Source: Anolis sagrei (lineage: Eukaryota; Chordata; Lepidosauria; Squamata; Anolidae). Taken from it: a stretch of 64,000 nucleotides of DNA. The stretch lies in NCBI RefSeq assembly GCF_037176765.1, contig NC_090025.1, positions 13,755,545 to 13,819,544 on the forward strand, read 5' to 3'. Both the position numbers and the translations under genes were made by a program. Under the pieces are notes generated by a model. The model saw only the letters and a list, made by a program, of their open reading frames with translations. It made no database searches and had not been told where the DNA came from. Shown here piece by piece: positions 54,929 through 64,000 of the stretch (position 1 is its first letter; each line of letters opens with the position of its first letter).

Positions 54929-55799
54929 CTAGCTGTACCCGCCACACGTTGCTGTGGCCAACCTTCCCTCCCTCTTTCTCTCCTTCTTTCTTTCTCTCCT
55001 TCCTTCCCTCTTTTTCTTTCCCTTCTTTCTTCCTTCTCTACCTGTTTCTTTTCTCGCTTTCCTTTGGTTCCATCCTGTCTTGTCTTTTTCCTTGCTTCCT
55101 TCCCTCCCTCCCTCTTTCTCTCTTTTGTTCCTTCTCTCCTTCCTTCCCTCTTTCACTTTTTTATTTCATTCTCTCCCTCCTTCTCTCCTTCCTTTCTTCT
55201 CTATCCTTCTGTCTTTCCTTCTTTATCTCCTTCCCTCCTTCTTTCCCTTCTTCTCTCCTTCCTTCCTTCTCTACCCTTCTTTCCTTCCTTCTCTCCTTCC
55301 CTCTTTCTCTCCCTCCTTCTCTCCTCCCTTCCTTCTCTACCCTTCTTTTTTCCTTCCTTCTCTCCTTCCCTCTTTCTCTCCCTCCTTCTCTCCTCCCTTC
55401 CTTCTCTACCCTTCTTTTTTCCTTCCTTCTCTCCTTCCCTCCTTCTTTCCTTTCTTCTCTCACTCCTTCCTTCTCTACCCTTCTTTCTTTCCTTCCTGCT
55501 CTCCTTCCATCCCTTCTTCTCTCCCTTCCTTTGTCCTTTCTGTGTATGTGTTTATATGCATATATGTGTATATATGTGTGTTTGTGTATATATATGTGGT
55601 TTTGCACGTGCGTTGTAGTGTTGTTTTTTGTTTCTTGTTTGTTTTAAGTCCCTTTTGCTGTGTTTTTCAGTGTTTTTATGAGTGCTGGTCACTCATTGGC
55701 CTGAGAAGTGTCTTGTGTCCAAATTTGGTGTAAATTCGCCTAGTGGTTTTTGAGTTCCGTGAATACCACAAATGAACATTACATTTTTATTTATATAGA
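54929..55799 (-). mobile_element. Non-autonomous Helitron (copy 2) with pyrimidine microsatellite
   Basis: On the minus strand it begins TCTATATAAATAAAAATGTA (55799) and ends with the stem-loop GCCACAGCAACGTGTGGC, then CTAG at 54929-54932. Flanks are A on the 5' side and T on the 3' side, the canonical Helitron insertion. A 580-bp tract of TTCC/TTTC/CTCC words on the + strand (54965-55540) and a GT/AT-rich tract (55540-55605) fill the middle. Confidence 0.8.
54965..55540 (+). repeat. Pyrimidine-rich microsatellite (CTTT/CCTT)n
   Basis: Imperfect but almost purely C/T over 575 bp, with an internal ~80-bp higher-order repeat (CTACCCTTCTTTTTTCCTTC at about 55337 and 55407). Confidence 0.9.
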
Positions 55800-56884
55800 T
55801 TGAAATATGAAATTAAACAACTAGGAAACAAACTCAAGCTCTGAGGTCTGAACTGCTCTTCATATTCCTTCGTGTTAAAACTGACAATGCTGTGGCACAA
55901 TTTTGCAGGCATTGGTTTGGACCCTTTTAGTTGCACCTAATGGCCAGTGAAACCAACAAGCCATGATCATGTTCTGCTTACTTCACACAGATCAGTGGGA
56001 ACTAAACCTGGATCCAGTTCATAACATGGATGGAAATAAGAAACATTTCATAAAGTGCTAGATGGTAAGAATTACTAGTGAGAACATCACCAGTATATTG
56101 CAGAGTACATTTCAAAGTGTTGGCTGAGACATAAGCTCCAAAATCCCATTAAGACATAACAGGATTTATGTGCATTCCTTCCACCTCTTTAGCTTTTTGC
56201 CCTGGAAACATGTAATATTGGGCCAGTGCCATGGCCTGGCCAATGCAGCATCATTTCACTCCTTCCTTGGTAATCATTTGGCCTGCAATCTACTTCTGAC
56301 TTCTAGCAGACAAAGAGATATTTCCCCCCATAGCACCTGCTGCATAGGCCTCATGCATGAATCCTTTGGGGGTGGGGGGTGGGGGGGGGGAGAGAATGTC
56401 AGATTTTGTAGACATCCAAAACTTGTCAAGCCTATAGTGAAGCCAAATTATTATTCTGCAGTTTATGCTGCTGTTTGGGGGAAGATCCGTTTCTTTCAAA
56501 CTTTTGGGACCAGTTTGCTGACTGGTTGGTGGCTGGATGGCATAGGCTGTAGGGATCTGTACCATTTAAAAATATTTTTCTTTACACTCTGCGTGAATGT
56601 GAAAGTGAACATTTCATCTTTGAATATTTCCTTTCCTTTGGATGTCCTTGTAAATAACATAATGGGGGTAAATTCAGTAGGACCTATGTCAGGGTAGACC
56701 TTTTATCTCTGGATAGGGTTGCACCATACGCCATCAATCCTGCACCCACTTTCCTGGGAGTTACATTTTTTAAAATGAGGTAGCAAATTAGGAAGACTTT
56801 AGGCAACACAATTTTTAGTTATTGTGTCAGAAGTGAATTGAGAATACGGTTATAATGTATAAAAAATCCACAAACAAAGTTTAA
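55800..56884. other. No repeat or gene recognised
   Basis: A 175-codon frame at 56170-56697 has no recognisable domain, uses no repeat family I know, and is likely chance. G-rich run near 56370-56390. Confidence 0.35.
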
Positions 56885-57240
56885 AACTCGGAATTATGCT
56901 AAACTTCCTTTGACCAGAAGTTGGCCACTTGGAGTGCCTCTGGTGTTGCTATAAGAAGATCCTCCATTATGCATGTGGCAGGGCTCAGGTTGCTTTGTAG
57001 TAAGTTGTCTGTGGTTTGCTTTTCTCCACACTCACAGGTCATGAACTCCACTTCGTAGCCCCATTTCTTAAGATTGGGTCTGCATCTCGTTGTGCCAGAG
57101 TGCAGTATGTTCAGCGCCTTCCAAGTCACCCAATCTTCTGTGTGCACAGGAGGGAATTTCTCATCTGGTCTCAGCCACTAATTGAGGTTCTGGGTTTTAG
57201 CCTGCCACTTTTGGGCTCTCGCTTGCTGAGGGGTGATTCC
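56885..57240 (-). mobile_element. Non-LTR retrotransposon 3' part (same family as 38756-39190)
   Basis: Minus strand: HTEDWVTWKALNILHSGTTR, LKKWGYEVEFMTCECGEKQT, then SNLSPATCIMEDLLIATPEA. A CECG...C zinc-knuckle-like tail is visible. It directly adjoins the BovB end at 57247. Confidence 0.7.
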
Positions 57241-57248
57241 ACCATAAA

Positions 57249-58396
57249 TATTGTTGTTGTTGTTCATTCGTTCAGTCGTCTCCGACTCTTCGTGACCTCA
57301 TGGACCAGCCCACGCCAGAGCTCCCTGTCGGCCGTTACCACCCCCAGCTCCCTCAAGGTCAGTCCAGTCACTTCAAGGATGCCATCCATCCATCTTGCCC
57401 TTGGTCGGCCCCTCTTCCTTTTGCCTTCCACTTTCCCCAGCATAATTGTCTTCTCTAGGCTTTCCTGTCTCCTCATGATGTGGCCAAAGTACTTCAACTT
57501 TGTCTCTAGTATCTTTCCCTCCAGTGAGCAGTCGGGCTTTATTTCCTGGAGGATGGACTGGTTGGATCTTCTCGCAGTCCAAGGCACTCTCAGCACTTTC
57601 CTCCAGCACCATAGCTCAAAAGCATCGATCTTCTTTCGCTCAGCCTTCCCTAAGGTCCAGCTCTCACATCCGTAGGTTACTACAGGGAATACCATGGCTT
57701 TGACTAGGCGGATCTTTGTTGCCAGTCTGATGTCTCTACTCTTCACTATTTTATCGAGATTGGACATTGCTCTCCTCCCAAGAAGTAAGCGTCTTCTGAT
57801 TTCCTGGCCACAGTCTGCATCTGCAGTAATCTTTGCACCTAGAAATACAAAGTCTGTCACGGCCTCCACGGTTTCTCCCTCTATTTTCCAGTTGTCAATC
57901 ATTCTTGTTGCCATAATCTTGGTTTTCTTGACGTTTAGCTGCAACCCGGCTTTTGCGCTTTCTTCTTTCACCTTGATTAGAAGGCTCCTCAGCTCCTCCT
58001 CGCTTTCAGCCATCAGAGTGGTGTCATCTGCATATCTGAGGTTGTTAATGTTTCTTCCAGCAATTTTCACCCCAGCTTTGCATTCATCCAGCCCCGCACA
58101 TCGCATGATGTGTTCTGCATACAAGTTAAAAAGGTTGGGTGAGAGGATGCAGCCTTGCCGTACGCCTTTCCCAATCTTGAACCAGTCTGTTGTTCCGTGG
58201 TCAGTTCTTACTGTTGCTACTTGGTCCTTGTACAGATTCCTCAGGAGAGAGACAAGGTGGCTTGGGATGCCCATCCCACTAAGAACTTGCCACAATTTAT
58301 TATGATCCACACAGTCAAAGGCTTTAGAATAGTCAATGAAGCAGAAGTAGATGTTTTTCTGAAACTCCCTGCCTTTCTCCATTATCCAGCGGATAA
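57249..58396 (-). mobile_element. RTE-BovB LINE, 3' half with open frame
   Basis: A 372-codon open frame (58382-57267) reads IYFCFIDYSKAFDCVDHNKL, GVRQGCILSPNLFNLYAEHI, the catalytic YADD in NLRYADDTTLMAESEEELRS, then TYGCESWTLGKAERKKIDAF, WCWRKVLRVPWTARRSNQSI and LEVTGLTLRELGVVTADREL. It stops at 57264 and ends in an (AAC)n tail near 57252-57263. It lacks the endonuclease and fingers because of 5' truncation at about 58396, where a TATAAATATAAA microsatellite begins. The absence of breaks indicates a recent insertion. Confidence 0.93.
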
Positions 58397-59767
58397 ATAT
58401 AAATATAAATATAAATATAGCAAAGTGCTAACAGCAGAAACTTAATAACCAGCAGAAACTTACGTGTGGTGAGCCAGGATAAGCTTATATTCAACTGGAT
58501 GGCACAAGATTGCAGAGTCACAACTTTCGGTTCAAAAAACGTTTATTGAAGTTAAAAAGAAATCCATTCTAGATAGAAAAGGTCTTGGAGCTCACTGGCT
58601 TACTAAGCTCATCTTCTAAGAAAGGTAAAAAGGGTAAAAATATCAAAAATATCCATGCAGCTACATTTTGCCTGGAGAAAGGCAAAATGCGCCCTCACTG
58701 GAAGGAAGAGAAAGGCAGAGAGAGAGAGAGAGGGAAAGCAATGGAGAATCATATAGAATCATATAGAGATAGAGATAGTGTTTGTACATTACAAGTGAGT
58801 TAGCTGCTATTTCAAGGATTCTCTTGCTCCAGAAATATCAATCATGGAAGAATGGGATGAGATTTCTTCAAAAGATATTACCCCCCCCCCCTCGCCACAT
58901 TATCAAATGCAGAGGGGGATGGTTTCTTGATGGAAAAAAAGCTCCAAGCTATTCTTTTTCATTTTGTCCAATTATGCTGTGATAATACCCTTGCCAACCC
59001 TGTCCATCACTTGCAAGCTCAGTCAGAGAAAAACCCTGACCCGGCCAGATGGGTGAAAGACACCAAACAATGATGAGTTCACTTTCCAGTTGATCTTGCA
59101 GGAAAGGTCTCAGAGTGGCCCATCAAGCAGCTCTAAGAATATAAGATAATCCCCACCCCACCCACAATGATGGTGATATGGAGGATAGATGGGAGGAATT
59201 ATTTTTTGCACATTAGATTTAATAGTAGTTTTTGAAATGTCAGGGAAAATGAGTAAGCACTGTCCATTAGTTTGTCTTCCATGCTTCCAAGCAACAATCT
59301 TTTTCCAATAGTGTCATAGATAACACTATGTAACATGGTTTTTCTTCCTGAATTATAAATGTTGTTTCCTAATTGGTTCTGTCATACAAACATGGGAAAG
59401 TTTTATTAAACTGCAGAAAAAAATTGCAGGACATCTTGCAGCACGTTTTTCTATAGTTTTTCAATGAATATCTTGTAGAGTCTCAACCAATTCCACATAG
59501 TTGTGGCAGCCACAAAATGAAATTTCTGGAGTATAACAACAAGTTTTGAAGTAAGTAGTGCACAATTAAACAGGAAATAACAATTTCAAACCAGGAACAA
59601 AAAAAGTTAAAATGTTGTTATGTAGTGTAATAATTGACACACACCTCCATCTGGAAAAAAGGGTTTACTGGATCATTTCTAAACCATTGAGAGAAGGTCT
59701 TTAAAGTAATTGCTGCCTGATAAAAACCACAATGCAGAAATCCAATATTTGGCTGTGACTGAACTGT
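58397..59767. other. Unassigned; LTR-like stretch at the left
   Basis: A (TATAAA)n remnant at 58395-58420, then GGTTCAAAAAACGTTTATTG at about 58530, which resembles a polyadenylation region of an LTR in minus orientation. (GA)n near 58715-58735 and (C)n at 58879-58888. No gene. Confidence 0.3.
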
Positions 59768-60157
59768 AGCTGAAATAATAATAATAATAATAATTATAAT
59801 TATTATTATTATTATTATTATTATTTGAAACACAACAAGATGAGTCCACAGCAGACACTCTGCTGGCTCTTGGATTAGATCACACGTCAGACACGAATAA
59901 TGCGTGCAGATCCCAGTAAGGTGGCCTTCTGCAGCTGGCAGATAGTAATCTTGTCAGCGCCGATTGTGTTTAAGTGCAGGCCAAGGTCTTTAGGCACTGC
60001 ACCCAGTGTGCCGATCACCGCTGAGACCACCTTTACTGGTTTGTGCCAGAGTCTTTGCAGTTCGATTTTTAAATCCTCATATCTTGCCAGCTTTTCCAGT
60101 TGTTTCTCTGCGATCCTGCTGTCACCTGGGATTGCGACATCGACGATCCATACTTTG

Positions 60158-60158
<1 letters not shown>
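59768..60158 (-). mobile_element. R4-like LINE 3' end with (AAT)n tail
   Basis: Minus strand encodes VWIVDVAIPGDSRIAEKQLE, LARYEDLKIELQRLWHKPVK and VIGTLGAVPKDLGLHLNTIG, then LQKATLLGSARIIRV at 59890. This matches the C-terminal restriction-like endonuclease region of R4-type LINEs as I know it. It ends in a long (AAT)n tract on the left (59768-59825). A second ATT tract (60155-60190) lies at the truncated side. Confidence 0.7.
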
Positions 60159-60190
<32 letters not shown>

Positions 60191-60478
60191 GGAGTCCCCG
60201 GTGGCTCATTGGTTAAAAGCACTGAGCTGCTGAACTTACTAACCGAAAAGTCACAGGTTCGAATTCGGGGAGCGCCGTGAGCTCCCGCTGTTAGCAAATA
60301 TGCAAATGTGAGTAGATCAATAGCAGGAAGGTAACGGTGGTCCATGCAGTCATGCCGGCAAAATGACCTTGGAGGTGTCTATGGACAATGCCAGTTCTTC
60401 GGCTTCGAAATGGAGATGAGCAACACCCCCCAGAGTCAGGCATGACTTAACTTAATGTCAAGGGGAAACCTTTACCTC
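60191..60478 (+). mobile_element. tRNA-derived SINE (type A)
   Basis: GGAGTCCCCGGTGGCTCATT, B box GGTTCGAATTC, and body through GTCAAGGGGAAACCTTTACC. A small central deletion. It starts directly at an (ATT)n tract. Confidence 0.9.
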
Positions 60479-60484
60479 TATCAT

Positions 60485-60560
60485 ATATGAGTCCACACTG
60501 CCAGATAATACAGTTCAAAGTAGATAATCTGGATTTTATATGGCAGTGAGAAAGGAGACT
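60485..60560. repeat. Palindromic MITE fragment
   Basis: AGTCCACACTGCCAGATAAT...ATATGGCAGTGAGAAAGGAG; part of the 35640-36845 family. Confidence 0.6.
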
Positions 60561-60577
60561 CAGTTAGGGATGGCAGG

Positions 60578-60716
60578 AAGGTAATGCTGCTCCATGCAGT
60601 CATGCCAGTCACATGACCTTGGAGGTGTCTACGGACAACGTCGGCTCTTCAACTTAGAAATGGAGATGAGCACCAACCCTCAATAGTCGGACAGGGGAAA
60701 CCTTTACCTTTACGAG
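60578..60716 (+). mobile_element. tRNA-derived SINE (type A), 3' half
   Basis: GGAAGGTAATGCTGCTCCAT through GGGGAAACCTTTACCTTTAC; the head is missing. Confidence 0.85.
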
Positions 60717-61437
60717 CAATACTTTGCTTTAAGGTCTGTAGTCTCTCATGATCAGTAAATAGCAAAATAAGGTCTGTTTTGCGCAGAATAAACCAAACAG
60801 AGTTTTCCCCCTTGAATTTTTCATAAAATCATTTTGTTCTCTGCATTTGAACAGGGCATGATTGCTAGTTTCTGGGTTGGTGAAACCTTTTCTATAATGT
60901 GAATACAGCCTGAAAGCCCAAGAATGGCTTCCAGACCTCTTAGTGCCGCTAACCTCAGAGACAGAGGCAACTCTGTGGGCACATGTCACATAACCAGCCC
61001 TGACAGCGTCGAGGTTAATTCAGGACAACTGCATCATGATGGATGCCGCTTTCCTTGTTCCAAGGGGGCTGGGAGCTTCCGTTCCCCATTCCATCCTCTG
61101 CTCATGAGAAAAAACATAACAATCGGTAGTTGAAGGAAGAAATAGGGAACAATGGGGAGTGGGACACCGGGATTTTTGTGTGTGAGTGTGTTAATGAGGC
61201 TCACGTGTGGGACCAGCCAACCATAGCAAACCGTTGAATTTGCACATGAGTGCATCAAAAATGCACATGCTATTCAGCCAGCTCTTAATATCCACATGTC
61301 TCCCGATTCCGAAGGAATGCAGCACCAATTCAGCTATTTAAGCTGCATGGCATTTGATACTGGGAAACAAACACCAGTCCCATTGTTTTGAGAAGGGGAA
61401 GTAAGGAAGAAAGTACACAAAGTAAGCAGTACAACTT
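60717..61437. other. No repeat or gene recognised
   Basis: Unassigned intron sequence. Confidence 0.35.
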
Positions 61438-62258
61438 GGGCCCCATGTTCACTGCCATATAACACAGTTTGAAACTGCATTATGTAGTTAGCGTAAACTG
61501 TAGACTTAAATAATGCAGTTCAGTGTAGTTAAACTGAATGGCACGAGTCTACAATGCCATATAATGCAGTTTGAGATTGCATTATATGATTAGTGTAGAC
61601 TCATAATGCAATTCAGAGCAGTCGAACTGCATTGCATGAATCTGCACTGCCATATAATGCAGTTTGAGACTGCATTATATGGTTAGTGTAGACTCGTAAT
61701 GCAATTCAGTGCAGTCAAACTACATTGCATGAGTTTACACTGTCATATAATGCTGTTTGAGACTGCATTATATGGTTAGTGTAGACTCATAATGCAATTC
61801 AGAGCAGTCACACTACATTGTATAAGTCTACACTGCCATATAATGCAGTTTGAGACTGCATTATATGGTCAGTGTAGACTCATAATGCAATTCAGAGCAG
61901 TCAAACTACATTGCATGAATCTGCACTGCCATATAATGCTGTTTGAGACTGCATTATATGGTTAGTGTAGACTCATAATGCAATTCAGTGCAGTCAAACT
62001 ACATTACATGAATCTGCACTGCCATAGAATGCACTTTGAGACTGCATTATATGGTTAGTGTAGACTCATAATGCAATTCAGAGCAGTCAAACTGCATTGC
62101 ATGAGTCTACACTGCCATATAATGCAGTTTGAGATGGCATTATATGGTTAGTGTAGACTTATAATGCAATTCAGAGCAGTCAAACTACATTGCATGAGTC
62201 TACACTGCCACATAAATGCAGTTTGAAACTGCGTTAAATGGCAGTGCATATGGGGCCT
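61438..62258. mobile_element. MITE with an internal phased 93-bp array
   Basis: Outer inverted ends: GGGCCCCATGTTCACTGCCA at the left and TGGCAGTGCATATGGGGCC at the right, continuing inward for about 45 bp (TATAACACAGTTTGAAACTG). Between them eight units carry the anchor TTTGAGAC or a variant, with the G at 61573, 61666, 61759, 61852, 61945, 62038, 62131 and 62224: seven consecutive intervals of exactly 93 bp. Each unit has CACTGCCATATAATGCAGTT, CTGCATTATATGGTTAGTGT and CATAATGCAATTCAGAGCAG, and is itself foldback-like. Confidence 0.9.
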
Positions 62259-62382
62259 TAGAGGCTCCCCAGTCGAGACAAAGATCTCCAAAAGTCAAGG
62301 ATTTTTCTTTCCTTCTTTTCAGATCAGTTTCAATTAACCTATTGTTCCCAAAATGCAATGTAGCTCTCACTGCTATTTTATA

Positions 62383-62645
62383 CAGGCCGAGCATTGCTTA
62401 TCTGGACTTCTGAAATCCTCCAAAATCTGAAATTGTCAATCTTGGCTTTCTGATGGTTTCATTTAAAAGGCTGTGTATAAAATTACCTTCAAGCCATGTG
62501 CACAAGATTGTATGTGAAACATACATTAATTTTGTGTTTCTCCGAAATATTTCATGGTGGATGTATACGCAAATGCTAGCATTCCAAAATCCGAAATCCA
62601 CAAAATTTTTGCTCCCAAGCATTTCAGAGAAGGGATACTCAACTA
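62383..62645. mobile_element. Pogo/Tigger-like MITE
   Basis: Left CAGGCCGAGCATTGCTTATC, right GAGAAGGGATACTCAACTAG, with TA on both outer sides. The interior has repeated words of type CCAAAATCYGAAAT, as in Tigger-like non-autonomous elements. Confidence 0.6.
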
Positions 62646-62757
62646 GCTAAGGTTGCCATTCCCAGTGAACAACATTTTCCCCCAGAAGCCAGATTCAAAG
62701 AGATCAAGGAAGAGAAAGATGAATGCCAGCAATAAAAGAGAAGTGTTTAATGCTTAA

Positions 62758-63092
62758 CTGGAGCCGCCGGTGGCGCAGTGGGTTGAACCACTGAGCTGCT
62801 GAGCTTGTTGACCGAAAGGTCACAGGTTCGAATCTAGGGAGCGACGAGAGCTTCCAATGTCAGCCCCAGCTTCTGCCAACCTAGCAGTTCGAAAATATGT
62901 AAATCTGAGTAGATCAATAGGTACCGCTCTGGCAGGAAGGTAACGGTGGTCCATGCAGTCATGCTGGCCACATGACCTTGGAGGTGTCTATAGACAACGC
63001 TGGCTCTTCAGCTTAGAAATGAAGATGTGCACCAGCCCCCCGAGTTGGACACGACTGCACTTAATGTCAGGGGAAAAACCTTACCTTTACCC
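62758..63092 (+). mobile_element. tRNA-derived SINE (type A), full length
   Basis: The best copy in the window: GGAGCCGCCGGTGGCGCAGT (A box), GGTTCGAATCT (B box), body CAGTCATGCTGGCCACATGA and tail GTCAGGGGAAAAACCTTACC. RNA polymerase III boxes are intact. Confidence 0.93.
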
Positions 63093-63764
63093 TTAATGCT
63101 TAACTAGTGTAATACAGCTAAAGCCCTTTAACACTTTGATTATACCTCCGGAGTTATAATTAATAAATAAGGGTTCACTAGAAATTAGTTTATAAAACAT
63201 TGATTGAGTCTCAATGTGAGACATGATCAGTGGAAGGAGAACACAAGAGAGGATAGTTCAAGCAATACTTTGGATGCGAAACCGTCCATACGTAGGTGAA
63301 ATCAAACCAAACCAAACTGGAGAGTCTAAATACTTTCAGGGACTTATTTTCTTTCTGCTTAAGCTCTTAATTTTATCCTGGATTTAATCCTCCTGAGAAG
63401 GTTGTGTACGTTTATGTAGGGTTTTTTAAATTTTTCTTTGACTTTTTGTTTTAGTTATGTCATTTGTTGGTCCTGGAAACAGGATTTTCTTATAAGGATT
63501 AACCTATTGGGAGTCTTGATGGTTTCATTTGAACTATAAGATCAATCACTTATGTAAAGATATAAAAGCAAGATTGTTCTGCTCTTGAGAGTTCCCATAT
63601 TCACTCAGCATCCTCTTGGGAGTAGCATTGAGCCATAGCGGTTAAAGTGGTGTCAAACTGCATTCATTCTACAGTGTAGATACATCTTGGATTTCTTTCT
63701 TTGTTTTCTCTAGAATAGCACTAATGTGAACTACATGGACATAATGAAAATCATGCTATAGTGC
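63093..63764. other. No gene recognised
   Basis: Contains AAAGTGGTGTCAAACTGCAT near 63644-63663, an interspersed repeat end also at 36880. Confidence 0.35.
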
Positions 63765-64000
63765 AGTGTTTCTCAACCTTCCTAATGCCGCAACCCCTGA
63801 ATAGTTCCTCATGTTGTGGTGACCCCCCAACCATAAAATTATTTTTGTTGCTACTTCATAACTGTAATTTTGCTACTGTTACAAACCCTAATATAAACAT
63901 TGGATATGCAGGATGTATTTTCATTCACCAGACCAAATTTGGCACAAATACCCAATATGCCCAAATTTGAATACTTGATTTTGTCATTTGGGGGTTGTAG
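63765..64000 (+). mobile_element. hAT MITE left end, cut by the window
   Basis: CAGTGTTTCTCAACCTTCCT then GTTCCTCATGTTGTGGTGAC and ACTGTAATTTTGCTACTGTT; same family as 47768-48367, with which it aligns over the first 150 bp. Confidence 0.88.

Larger units (their letters stand above)
40646..64000 (+). other. SHROOM3: Inferred SHROOM3 intron 1 (partial)
   Basis: No further SHROOM3 exon or other host exon is recognisable to the right edge. The segment is densely filled with transposable elements listed individually. Confidence 0.6.

Noticed and set aside
54844-55733. Long + strand open frames (up to 267 codons) of Ser/Pro/Phe/Leu
   Set aside because: They come from the pyrimidine microsatellite inside a Helitron; all three frames and the opposite strand are open for the same reason.
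56170-56697. 175-codon + strand frame in the intron
   Set aside because: No recognisable domain and no sign of exon structure; kept as unassigned sequence.
57694-58305. 203-codon + strand frame
   Set aside because: Antisense shadow of the BovB reverse transcriptase on the minus strand.
61438-62258. CRISPR-like array
   Set aside because: Regular spacing, but the units are continuous tandem copies without unique spacers, in a eukaryotic intron and within transposon ends.
60191-63092. Functional tRNA genes
   Set aside because: A and B boxes are present but belong to SINE heads; no cloverleaf with acceptor stem is formed.

Overview
The window looks like nuclear DNA of a squamate reptile, most likely an iguanian lizard of the Anolis/Sceloporus kind. 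This rests on the mix of interspersed repeats: L1, L2, CR1, RTE-BovB and R4-like LINEs side by side, Penelope-like elements, two families of tRNA-headed SINEs, hAT and Helitron DNA transposons, palindromic MITEs and long (AAT)n tails. The species cannot be fixed from the sequence alone. There is no bacterial, organellar or viral gene organisation.

Only one host coding exon is convincing: the first coding exon of SHROOM3 (40472-40639, + strand), which encodes the start of its PDZ domain and ends at a splice donor. The region just upstream (about 39.5-40.47 kb) has almost no repeats and may hold the promoter and 5' UTR. Everything from 40640 to the right edge would then be the start of a large, repeat-packed intron 1.

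Left part (1-20 kb): an LTR-like repeat, a 60-bp minisatellite with an open 20-residue reading frame, then a set of nested insertions. A hAT DNA transposon (3164-20005, matching ends and near-identical 8-bp target duplications) has been filled by a processed RPL4 retrocopy, itself split by a solo LTR, and by an old L1 (L1-B). L1-B was in turn split by a full-length, nearly intact younger L1 (L1-A, 7050-14116) with a perfect 19-bp target duplication.

Middle part (20-39 kb): LINE fragments (L2, BovB, old L1, an unresolved RT family), a twin-primed L1 abutting a C2H2 zinc-finger exon fossil, a Copia integrase fossil, SINEs, a 2.1-kb insertion with a 20-bp target duplication, and a cluster of palindromic MITEs.

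Right part (41-64 kb, inferred SHROOM3 intron 1): three hAT MITEs (one cut by the window edge), Penelope-like palindromes, a CR1 hairpin, two canonical non-autonomous Helitrons, R4-like and BovB 3' ends, SINEs, and a MITE that has grown an internal array of eight units spaced at exactly 93 bp.

The repeats do not form a pathway. What the window offers is a record of retrotransposition and transposition around a developmental gene's 5' end. I found no unknown multi-gene system. The most unusual structures are the phased 93-bp array inside a MITE, the coding-frame minisatellite, and the three-deep nest of elements.
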